6,970 nucleotides of DNA from Prevotella sp. UBA1705 (GTDB taxonomy: Bacteria; Bacteroidota; Bacteroidia; Bacteroidales; Bacteroidaceae). Below, piece after piece: positions 1 through 4,819 of this stretch (positions within the stretch are counted from its first letter, which is position 1; each line of letters opens with the position of its first letter). Under the pieces are notes generated by a model, which was not told the DNA's origin, did not search any database, and worked only from the letters and a program-made list of their open reading frames with translations. A program made the position numbers and the translations under genes. Location: positions 1 through 6,970 of the forward strand of contig DCJH01000037.1 of the NCBI GenBank assembly GCA_002317385.1, read 5' to 3'.

Positions 1-1
1 C

Positions 2-4
2 CAT
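2..4 (-). other. Possible start codon of the next gene of the sigma/anti-sigma locus (off the left edge)
   Basis: Reading the minus strand past the anti-sigma stop, an ATG occurs 30 bases downstream, at the very edge of the window. It is preceded by a GAGGAG about 8 bases upstream and another purine run directly before it, which would be a good ribosome binding site. In Bacteroidetes, FecR-type genes are often followed by a SusC-like TonB-dependent receptor gene, so one would fit here. No codons beyond the first are visible, so identity is inference only. Confidence 0.25.
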
Positions 5-34
5 CTCCTTCACTCCTCAACTCCCCCACCCGCC

Positions 35-985
35 TCACCTCTTCAACCTATATCTCAGTGGCGAGATGGAGTCGTAGCGGCAGCCGCAGAGCAAGGCGAA
101 CTCATGAAGTGCCTGCTTGGGCGTGGTGATCTCCATGTGGGTGGTGACCCGATTGTCGGCAGCGACGGCAGCATCGACGTCGATCTGCACGTCGAGCGCC
201 TTGCCCACCTCCTCGGCTGCGTCCCTGATGGGCGTATTGTCGAAGCTGAACTCATGAGTCTTGAGCGCCGCGGGCTGGGTCTGTTTCTTATGGCCGATGG
301 TGCCATTGTCTACGTCTACCTGTTCGCCGGCAGTGAGTTCCACCGCCTGATGGCCCATGGACACCTGCACCCGACCGGTCTTCACCATCACGTGGCCATG
401 GTCATCGTTGGTGGCATCGACGGTGAATGATGTGCCGAGCACATCTACCCGCAGGTCGCCGGCATCGACACGGAACGCCTGTCCGCTATGCTTGACATCG
501 AAGAATGCCTTTCCCTGCAGTGCCACATGGCGCAGCTGGTCGCCGTCCTGCATACTGAAGTCGGCCGAAGCCAGCGGCGACAGCACCATCTGTGAGCCGT
601 CGGGAAGCATGAATGTGGAGTCGTTCGTGCCATTGTTGGCATAGTGGCGGGTGCCGTCGGAGCTCATGAGGCGCGGGGCCCACAGCCCGATGCCCACCAG
701 GAGCAGCAGCGAGGCAGCCACGGCCAGCACCGGATAGAGACGGCGCAACAGCGGCTTGCGACCAGGTTCGGCCAGGCGCGGCTCCACGTTCTGCCAGGCG
801 CGGTCGGTGTCTACGGCCATCGCAGGAGCCTCGTCGGGCATATTTTCGAGTATCGACTCCACCTTGCGATACTCCTCTTCGTTGTCGGCCTTGTAGGCTT
901 CTACGGCCATACGCTCGTCGGCAGAGAGGGGCTCACCAGAGAAATGGCGCGCCAAGATTTCGTCTATGTTATGCGAAGTATTCAT
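35..985 (-). CDS. FecR-family membrane anti-sigma factor (FecR domain plus DUF4974-like C-terminus)
   Basis: A 316-residue single-pass inner-membrane anti-sigma factor. It is expected to hold the adjacent ECF sigma factor inactive and release it on a signal from an outer-membrane receptor. The cytoplasmic N-terminus (about residues 1-82) begins with a helical stretch containing DEILARHFSGEPLSADE, typical of this family. A hydrophobic span at about 84-104 (YPVLAVAASLLLLVGIGLW) is the membrane helix. The periplasmic FecR domain (about 113-225) carries LPDGSQMVLSPLASADF, GKAFFDVKHSGQAFRV and DVLGTSFTVDA, which are highly characteristic. The C-terminal 70 residues (HEFSFDNTPIRDAAEEVGKALDVQI, then a CGCRY near the end) resemble the DUF4974/STN-like domain seen in Bacteroidetes FecR proteins. 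The ATG start overlaps the sigma stop as ATGA, so the two are translationally coupled. Length is normal for the family. The inducing signal cannot be read from this window. Confidence 0.95.
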   Translation of the reverse strand: MNTSHNIDEILARHFSGEPLSADERMAVEAYKADNEEEYRKVESILENMPDEAPAMAVDTDRAWQNVEPRLAEPGRKPLLRRLYPVLAVAASLLLLVGIGLWAPRLMSSDGTRHYANNGTNDSTFMLPDGSQMVLSPLASADFSMQDGDQLRHVALQGKAFFDVKHSGQAFRVDAGDLRVDVLGTSFTVDATNDDHGHVMVKTGRVQVSMGHQAVELTAGEQVDVDNGTIGHKKQTQPAALKTHEFSFDNTPIRDAAEEVGKALDVQIDVDAAVAADNRVTTHMEITTPKQALHEFALLCGCRYDSISPLRYRLKR

Positions 986-1533
986 ATGCTTGCGGTTAGG
1001 AGGTGTGATAAAGTGAACAACAGGAACAACACGGGGTGCTCGGCGGCATACATCCGGATGATCTTGAAGGCCTTTCCTATATGGTTTTCCACGGTTTTCT
1101 CAGAGATATCAAGGGCTTCTGCAATCTCTTTGTATTTCATTTTCTGCAACTTACTCATCATGAAGACGTCGCGACACTTGGGCGGCATGGCGGCCAGGAT
1201 GCTGTCGAGCATGGCCTGATAGTCGGTCTCACCCTCGTTGTCGGCGGGACTGTCGGCCAAGGCGATGGGGCTGTCGGCTATCGACACGGTCTCCATGCGC
1301 TGGCGCTGGCGCAGCAGGGTGATGCAGTTGTTGCGCACAGCCGTCTTCAGATAGGCTGCGAGCTCGGCCTCGGGCAGATCGTCCTTGCCCCGATTCCATA
1401 CGGCCACAAACAGGTCTTGCACCACATCCTCACAGTCGTCTGCATCCGAAATATATCCGCGTGCTATCTGACATAGCACGGGATAATATTTCTGAAACGT
1501 CTCTCTGAATTGGATTTTACGCGTCGTCTCCAT
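982..1533 (-). CDS. RNA polymerase ECF sigma factor, Bacteroidetes-expanded sigma-70 family
   Basis: A 183-residue extracytoplasmic-function sigma factor, partner of the overlapping FecR-type anti-sigma gene. Region 2 spans about residues 12-80 with DDCEDVVQDLFVAVW and AYLKTAVRNNCITLLRQR, the core-binding and -10 recognition part. An acidic linker covers about 81-105. Region 4 (about 106-160) has LAAMPPKCRDVFMMSKLQKMKYKEIAEAL followed by the helix-turn-helix SEKTVENHIGKAFKIIR, for -35 recognition. There is no sigma region 3 and no extra C-terminal domain, as expected for ECF factors. The last 17 residues are strongly hydrophobic (HPVLFLLFTLSHLL), an extension seen in some Bacteroidetes ECF factors; its role is unknown. 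The start is 26 bases after the stop of the upstream barrel gene, with no evident promoter in between, so transcription from upstream is likely. Target promoters are not identifiable here. Confidence 0.95.
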   Translation of the reverse strand: METTRKIQFRETFQKYYPVLCQIARGYISDADDCEDVVQDLFVAVWNRGKDDLPEAELAAYLKTAVRNNCITLLRQRQRMETVSIADSPIALADSPADNEGETDYQAMLDSILAAMPPKCRDVFMMSKLQKMKYKEIAEALDISEKTVENHIGKAFKIIRMYAAEHPVLFLLFTLSHLLTASI

Positions 1534-1559
1534 GAGTGTTGTTGGTTATCTTTCTGTGT

Positions 1560-2186
1560 TTAGAATTTCAGGCTGACTCCTGCGGTGAGGAATCCCTTGG
1601 TGCCCACGCCGGCTTCGAGGAATCCGCCGATATGGTCGTTGCCCACACGAACGGCGATGGGGTTCACCTGGAAAGCGAAGTCGGTAGTGGTGCGGCCCTT
1701 GGTGTCGGCGTGAGCCTTACCTGCCTCGGTGAGTCCCTTCTCCTTGATGTTGGTCAGGTCGATACCAGCGGCCACCGATCCGTAGAGCTCCACGATACCC
1801 TTGCGGTAGTAAGTCAACTCGGCCACGGGCATCACGATGAAGTTGAGCTGTGTTTCCTTGATGTCCTTCTGCTTGCTCTCAGCATAGTCGTACTTGCTCG
1901 ACACGGAGGCAAACCCCAGGTCAAGACCCACGCGGAAGCGGTTGATGCCATAGCGATAGCCCAGACCGAAGACGCCGGTACCCGTCTGATCCTGACGCCC
2001 GGTGCCCACGAGGGCGTCGCCTATGCCCATGCCCCAGAAGCTTGCCGTGCTGAGCGTGAGTCCGTCGCTATAGCCGATGCGGAACTCGTTGCGCTGACTG
2101 GATGAATACTTGCTGCTCGACTGAGCATGCATCTGGCCCAAGCCAGCTACCAAACACAAAGATAATGCAAAAAGTTTGATTTTCAT
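1560..2186 (-). CDS. Small outer-membrane beta-barrel protein (porin-like, function unknown)
   Basis: A 208-residue exported protein. Residues 1-21 form a signal peptide: MKIK, a hydrophobic core (LFALSLCLVAGLG), then MHA with cleavage likely before Q22. The mature part alternates polar and hydrophobic residues with many Gly and Tyr/Phe: FRIGYSDGLTL, GVFGLGYRYGINRFRVGLDLGFASVS, ETQLNFIVMPVAELTYY, IVELYGSVAAGIDL, HIGGFLEAGVGTKGFLTAGVSLKF. This suggests roughly eight membrane strands, and the terminal Phe matches the outer-membrane insertion signal. No cysteine lipobox is seen, so it is not a lipoprotein. It is the first gene of the likely operon with the sigma and anti-sigma genes 26 bases downstream, so it may be a target, sensor or simple companion of that system. 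It could also be an OmpX/OmpA-barrel-like porin; family membership is inferred from composition only. Confidence 0.8.
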   Translation of the reverse strand: MKIKLFALSLCLVAGLGQMHAQSSSKYSSSQRNEFRIGYSDGLTLSTASFWGMGIGDALVGTGRQDQTGTGVFGLGYRYGINRFRVGLDLGFASVSSKYDYAESKQKDIKETQLNFIVMPVAELTYYRKGIVELYGSVAAGIDLTNIKEKGLTEAGKAHADTKGRTTTDFAFQVNPIAVRVGNDHIGGFLEAGVGTKGFLTAGVSLKF

Positions 2187-2223
2187 TGTCTAACTATTTA
2201 ATTATTACTCTTTTTCTGATTTC

Positions 2224-2241
2224 GGGGCTCTCTTGGGCCCC
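2224..2241 (-). promoter_or_regulatory. Hairpin in the 5' leader of the barrel-sigma-FecR operon
   Basis: On the minus strand the sequence GGGGCCC-AAGA-GAGCCCC can fold into a 7-bp stem (one G-U pair) with a four-base loop. It ends 37 bases before the barrel start codon. It is not followed by a T-run in that direction, so it is not a standard terminator; it may stabilise the leader mRNA or influence translation. On the plus strand it is followed only by a short TTT. Confidence 0.4.
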
Positions 2242-2283
2242 TTTCTGCCTACATAACCACTGACAGGATGGAAACCCCTACTT

Positions 2284-2294
2284 CAAAAATTATA
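2284..2294 (-). promoter_or_regulatory. Candidate promoter -7/-10 element for the barrel-sigma-FecR operon
   Basis: The minus-strand sequence TATAATTTTTG lies about 98 bases upstream of the barrel start codon. It combines a TATAAT with an approximate Bacteroidetes TAnnTTTG box (one extra T). A clear TTTG element about 20 bases further upstream was not found, so confidence is modest. Confidence 0.3.
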
Positions 2295-2320
2295 AAAATT
2301 ACGGATTGGCCTACCTTTTT

Positions 2321-2352
2321 CTTGGAGGGTTCGGATTTTGGCATTATATTTG
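2321..2352 (+). promoter_or_regulatory. Candidate Bacteroidetes-type promoter (-33 CTTG / -7 TATATTTG)
   Basis: TATATTTG at 2345-2352 matches the Bacteroidetes primary-sigma -7 consensus TAnnTTTG exactly. CTTG at 2321-2324 is one base off the -33 TTTG, with a spacer of 20 bases, which is in the usual range. Transcription would begin near 2360 and give a 5' leader of about 220 bases containing the palindrome array before the DUF3737 start. The same bases also fit a sigma-54-type element and an inverted repeat. Confidence 0.5.
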
Positions 2353-2356
2353 CCAA
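2338..2356. promoter_or_regulatory. Perfect inverted repeat TTGGCA-N7-TGCCAA over the promoter: operator or sigma-54-like element
   Basis: TTGGCA (2338-2343) and TGCCAA (2351-2356) are perfect inverted arms with a 7-base A/T spacer, overlapping the -7 element. This is the geometry of a dimeric repressor site. The same sequence reads TGGCAT-N5-TTGCC, close to the sigma-54 consensus TGGCAC-N5-TTGCW, with the invariant GG and GC at the correct spacing. Because it is palindromic, the opposite strand also has GG and GC at that spacing (TGGCAA-N5-ATGCC). Which reading is real cannot be decided from sequence alone. Confidence 0.45.
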
Positions 2357-2376
2357 TGGAAACATATCAACGGCCT

Positions 2377-2401
2377 GGGCCTCCTGAAAACAGGGCCTCC
2401 T
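2377..2401 (+). repeat. Short direct repeat GGGCCTCCT, two copies, 16 bases apart
   Basis: GGGCCTCCT occurs at 2377-2385 and again at 2393-2401, start-to-start distance 16 bases. A small CCTG-AAAA-CAGG hairpin (2383-2394) spans the gap. It lies between the candidate promoter and the palindrome array. Function is unknown and chance occurrence is possible. Confidence 0.5.
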
Positions 2402-2413
2402 CGCAGGGGCTTT

Positions 2414-2498
2414 GCGATAACTACCTTTTCGCCTCGCGATTAGTACCTTATCGCATCACGATTAGGTAGTAATCGTCGCACGATTAGGTACTAATCCC
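2414..2498. repeat. Array of four 19-base imperfect palindromes at an exact 22-base period
   Basis: Units start at 2414, 2436, 2458 and 2480. Each is 19 bases: 7-base arm, 5-base centre, 7-base arm. They read GCGATAA-CTACC-TTTTCGC, GCGATTA-GTACC-TTATCGC, ACGATTA-GGTAG-TAATCGT and ACGATTA-GGTAC-TAATCCC, separated by 3-base spacers (CTC, ATC, CGC). Unit 3 is a perfect inverted repeat in its arms; the others have one or two mismatches. The centres of units 1 and 2 are the reverse complements of those of units 3 and 4, so the array is two units in one orientation followed by two in the other. The common pattern is RCGATTA-GGTAS-TAATCGY. The 22-base period is close to two helical turns. It could bind a protein cooperatively, fold as RNA in the DUF3737 leader, or be a dispersed intergenic repeat. 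It is not a CRISPR. Confidence 0.8.
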
Positions 2499-2506
2499 CA
2501 GAGGGG
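2496..2506 (+). repeat. Small CCCC-AGA-GGGG hairpin abutting the palindrome array
   Basis: Four C and four G bases flank a 3-base loop directly at the end of the fourth palindrome unit, sharing its last three bases. It is followed by TAATAT rather than a T-run, so it is a poor terminator candidate. It may cap the repeat array. Confidence 0.3.
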
Positions 2507-2582
2507 TAATATCCAGCGGCTCGGGCACCAATTATTAATAGGTATTAAGCAGTCCGTGGAGCACGGATGCAAGAGATTAAAA

Positions 2583-3428
2583 ATGGAAACAATAAAAGAC
2601 AAGAAATTCGGAGGTGAGCGTCCTCTGTTCGGCATCAAGAACGTCGACCTCGACAACATCGAGATTGTAGACGGTGAGTCGGGAATCAAGTGTTGCGAGA
2701 ACCTCACGTGCAATAACTCGCGCTTCTACGGCAAATACCCCTGGTGGCACGTAGACCACAGCGTCATCACCGACTGCTATTTTGCCCCCGGAAGCCGCTC
2801 GGCCATCTGGTATAGCAACGATATGGTGATGCGCAACTCGGTGATAGACGGCCCGAAGTTCTTCCGCGAGATGAAGGGTCTGGAGCTGGAGAACGTGAAG
2901 ATAACCGATGCCGACGAGACCTTCTGGAAGGTGGACGGACTGAAACTGAAGAATGTGGAGCTGCACGAAGGCACCTATCCCTTCATGTTCTCGAAGAATA
3001 TCTATGTGGACGGACTGGTGAGCGATGCGAAATATGTGTTCCAATACTGCCAGAATGTCGAGGTACACAACGCGAAGATCACCACCAAGGACTCGTTCTG
3101 GGAGTGTGACAACGTGGCAGTCTACGACTCGGAGCTCGACGGCGAATACCTGGCCTGGCACTCTACCAACGTGAAACTGGTGCGCTGCCATATCTCGGGC
3201 GAGCAGCCGCTGTGCTATATGGACCACGTGACGCTCATCGATTGCACCTTCGATGCGGAGTGCGACCGCGCCTTTGAGGACTGCACCAACATCGACGCCA
3301 ATATCCAGGGCACCATCACCAATATCAAGAATCCCATCTCCGGCAAGATTGTGGCCGATAAGGTAGGCTCCATCACCTACGACGAGTTTGCCAAAGGCCA
3401 TGACTGCGTGATCGAGGAACGCGCCTGA
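2583..3428 (+). CDS. DUF3737 family right-handed beta-helix protein
   Basis: A 281-residue protein recognised as DUF3737, a pectate-lyase-like solenoid family of unknown function. From the ATG at 2583 it shows about twelve rungs of 19-21 residues, anchored near residues 15, 35, 54, 75, 94, 114, 134, 153, 172, 191, 210 and 231. Each rung has an aromatic or hydrophobic pair followed five to seven residues later by N/G-(V/L)-x-(L/V)-x-(N/D), for example FWKVDGLKLKNVEL, FWECDNVAVYDSEL and FQYCQNVEVHNAKI. There is no signal peptide or membrane segment, so it should be cytoplasmic. No obvious polysaccharide lyase active site was seen. A GTG at 2556 would add nine residues, but the ATG gives the start expected for the family (METIKDKKFGGERPLFG) and is preceded by A/T-rich leader. 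It has its own upstream promoter-like site and a strong terminator-like hairpin downstream. Function is not known to me. Confidence 0.9.
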   Translation: METIKDKKFGGERPLFGIKNVDLDNIEIVDGESGIKCCENLTCNNSRFYGKYPWWHVDHSVITDCYFAPGSRSAIWYSNDMVMRNSVIDGPKFFREMKGLELENVKITDADETFWKVDGLKLKNVELHEGTYPFMFSKNIYVDGLVSDAKYVFQYCQNVEVHNAKITTKDSFWECDNVAVYDSELDGEYLAWHSTNVKLVRCHISGEQPLCYMDHVTLIDCTFDAECDRAFEDCTNIDANIQGTITNIKNPISGKIVADKVGSITYDEFAKGHDCVIEERA

Positions 3429-3438
3429 GCGGGCGCCC

Positions 3439-3484
3439 CTCTGCCGCAGGCAAGAGCCTGATGGGAGACCGAACGAAACCCCAT
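3439..3484 (+). promoter_or_regulatory. Structured spacer with mutually exclusive hairpins before patB
   Basis: Between the DUF3737 stop and the terminator-like hairpin, two overlapping stems are possible. One is CTCTGCC-GCA-GGCA(A)GAG at 3439-3456 with a single bulged A; the other is CAGGC-AAGA-GCCTG at 3447-3460. They share bases and cannot form together. A further ATGGG/CCCAT stem (3461-3465 with 3480-3484) encloses a purine-rich loop. With the T-tailed hairpin that follows, this resembles the layout of an attenuator, but no known riboswitch class was recognised and the folds are modest. Confidence 0.3.
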
Positions 3485-3486
3485 CC

Positions 3487-3520
3487 GTGGGCTGCTGCCC
3501 CGCAACAGCCCACTATTTTT
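3487..3520 (+). terminator. Intrinsic terminator-like hairpin after DUF3737, upstream of patB
   Basis: GTGGGCTG (3487-3494) and CAGCCCAC (3506-3513) form a perfect 8-bp stem, extended after one C/A mismatch by TGC/GCA around a CCC loop. It is followed directly by TATTTTT, so it fits a rho-independent terminator for DUF3737. It ends only 25 bases before the patB start codon, so patB needs either read-through or a promoter hidden in a very short space. Confidence 0.75.
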
Positions 3521-3545
3521 CACCCCCTGTAAACCTTTTATCCCT

Positions 3546-4700
3546 ATGCAAGACTTCGACAAGATTATCGATCGCCGACATTCCGGCTCCTACAAATGGG
3601 ACGCCGTGGCCGAGGACGTGCTGCCCCTGTGGGTGGCCGACATGGACTTCGAGGTGGCTCCGGCCATCAAGCGCGCACTGGCCGAGCGCGTGGAGCACGG
3701 CATCTACGGCTACACCCAGGTGGACGACAGCTACTATGAGGCCATCGTCTCGTGGTTCCAGCGCCGCCACAACTGGACCATCCAGCGCGACTGGATGCTA
3801 TATACCACCGGTGTGGTGCCCGCCATCAGTTGCACCATCAAGGCTCTCACGCTGCCGGGCGAGAAGGTGCTGGTGCAGACACCGGTCTACAACTGCTTTT
3901 TCTCCAGCATCCGCAATCAGGGATGCCAGATAGAGGAGAACGAGCTCGTGCGCGAGGGCGATACCTACCGCGTGAACTGGGACGACTTTGAGGCCCGCTG
4001 CGCCGACGAGAAGGTGACGGTGTTCCTGCTCTGCAATCCCCACAATCCCGCCGGACGCGTGTGGACACGGGCCGAGCTCGAACGCATGGGAGCTATCTGC
4101 AAGAAGCACCATGTGCACGTGGTGAGCGACGAGATACACTGCGAACTGGTGATGCCAGGCTATGCCTACACGCCGTTTGCAGCCGTGAACGAGGTGAACC
4201 GCGACATCAGTGTCACCTTCAACTCGCCGTCGAAGAACTTCAACATCGCCGGACTTCAGATAGCCAACATTGTTTGTAGCGACGAGGAGACGCGCCGACG
4301 CATAGACCGCGTAATCAATATCTACGAGGTGTGCGACGTCAATCCTTTCGGCCCCATCGCCCTCAAGGCGGCTTACAACGAGAGCGAGCAATGGCTCGAC
4401 GGCCTGAACCGCTATCTCTGGGACAACTATCAGCTGGTGAAGCACGACTTTGCCGCACGGCTGCCCAAGGCAGAAGTAATCAAGTTGGAGGGCACCTATC
4501 TGGCCTGGGTGGACATTTCGGCGCTCGGACTGTCGGCCGACGAGGCCACGGAGAAGTTGCTCCACGAGGGCAAGGTCTATGTGAGCAGTGGCACACTCTA
4601 TGGTGCCAAGGCCGGCCGCAACTATCTGCGTCTCAACCTGGCCTGCCCCCGCTCGGTGCTGCAGCAGGCCCTCGACCGCATCGTCGAGGTGCTGGGCTGA
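3546..4700 (+). CDS. patB: MalY/PatB-type PLP-dependent cystathionine beta-lyase / aminotransferase
   Basis: A 384-residue cytoplasmic fold-type I PLP enzyme. The MalY/PatB family cleaves C-S bonds of cystathionine or cysteine conjugates to thiol, pyruvate and ammonia; the actual substrate here is inferred. The N-terminus (FDKIIDRRHSGSYKWDAV, LPLWVADMDFEVAP) is the family signature. Visible PLP-site elements are GYTQ (55-58), TTGVVPA (87-93), TPVYN (112-116), NPHNPAGR (164-171), SDEIHCEL (194-201, Asp195 expected to contact the pyridine nitrogen) and SPSKNFNIAGLQ (227-238), where Lys230 should form the Schiff base. The C-terminal SSGTLYG and YLRLNLACPR hold Arg362, expected to bind the substrate carboxylate. 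All key residues are present and length matches the family (about 390). The ATG has no good Shine-Dalgarno, as usual in Bacteroidetes. It could be annotated simply as a class I/II aminotransferase. Confidence 0.93.
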   Translation: MQDFDKIIDRRHSGSYKWDAVAEDVLPLWVADMDFEVAPAIKRALAERVEHGIYGYTQVDDSYYEAIVSWFQRRHNWTIQRDWMLYTTGVVPAISCTIKALTLPGEKVLVQTPVYNCFFSSIRNQGCQIEENELVREGDTYRVNWDDFEARCADEKVTVFLLCNPHNPAGRVWTRAELERMGAICKKHHVHVVSDEIHCELVMPGYAYTPFAAVNEVNRDISVTFNSPSKNFNIAGLQIANIVCSDEETRRRIDRVINIYEVCDVNPFGPIALKAAYNESEQWLDGLNRYLWDNYQLVKHDFAARLPKAEVIKLEGTYLAWVDISALGLSADEATEKLLHEGKVYVSSGTLYGAKAGRNYLRLNLACPRSVLQQALDRIVEVLG

Positions 4701-4722
4701 CGGAATGATGATTGAGAAACAA

Positions 4723-4748
4723 GGGAAGCGGGCACTCGCCGACTTCCC
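4723..4748 (+). terminator. Weak hairpin just after patB
   Basis: GGGAAG (4723-4728) pairs with CTTCCC (4743-4748), and an inner GGC/GCC pair encloses ACTC after a 2x2 internal loop. No T-run follows. It may assist the stronger hairpin downstream or protect the patB mRNA end. Confidence 0.3.
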
Positions 4749-4763
4749 ACAACGATACAAACG

Positions 4764-4797
4764 CATCAAGGGCAGACTTGACGGTCTGCCCTTGATG
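4764..4797. terminator. Bidirectional terminator hairpin between convergent patB and waaA
   Basis: CATCAAGGGCAGAC (4764-4777) and GTCTGCCCTTGATG (4784-4797) form a perfect 14-bp stem with a 6-base loop. It lies 63 bases after the patB stop and 22 bases after the waaA stop on the other strand. The tract after the stem is only moderately T-rich in both directions (TATATAG on plus, CGTTTGTATCGTTG on minus). Position between converging genes supports a shared terminator. Confidence 0.8.
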
Positions 4798-4819
4798 TAT
4801 ATAGATGTGAGGCCTCAGC

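Larger units (their letters stand above)
2187..2582. other. Divergent intergenic region with promoter-like sites and a 22-base-period palindrome array
   Basis: These 396 bases separate the divergent barrel gene (minus) and DUF3737 gene (plus). Reading left to right, they contain a hairpin in the likely 5' leader of the barrel gene (2224-2241), an A/T-rich stretch with a TATAAT-like element for the minus strand (2284-2294), a promoter-like palindrome for the plus strand (2321-2356), a 9-base direct repeat (2377-2401), four spaced palindromes (2414-2498), a CCCC-AGA-GGGG hairpin (2496-2506), and an A/T-rich leader before the DUF3737 start. The only notable open frame is a 37-codon one at 2356-2469 on the plus strand, judged non-coding. 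Confidence 0.85.

Noticed and set aside
644..1219. 191-codon plus-strand open frame spanning the sigma/FecR junction
   Set aside because: Lies opposite two well-supported genes and has no recognisable features.
2356..2469. Small 37-codon plus-strand open frame with ATG start (METYQRPGPP...)
   Set aside because: Its ATG overlaps the candidate promoter palindrome and the frame runs into the repeat array; composition looks non-coding and no ribosome binding site is seen.
2414..2498. CRISPR array interpretation of the spaced repeats
   Set aside because: The spacers are only 3 bases, repeats are 19 bases and inverted in part, and no cas gene is present.
2556..2582. GTG start for DUF3737 nine codons upstream
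   Set aside because: The ATG at 2583 begins the family-like N-terminus and the extra residues look like translated leader.
2577..3401. 274-codon minus-strand open frame opposite DUF3737
   Set aside because: Antisense shadow of a confidently identified gene, without recognisable domain content.
3429..3520. Known riboswitch (SAM, cobalamin, TPP, FMN) upstream of patB
   Set aside because: None of the conserved boxes of these classes could be matched by eye; only generic hairpins were supported.
3798..4769. 323-codon minus-strand open frame opposite patB
   Set aside because: Antisense shadow; sequence is His/Val/Leu-rich as expected from reverse reading of GC-rich coding DNA and it crosses the terminator hairpin.
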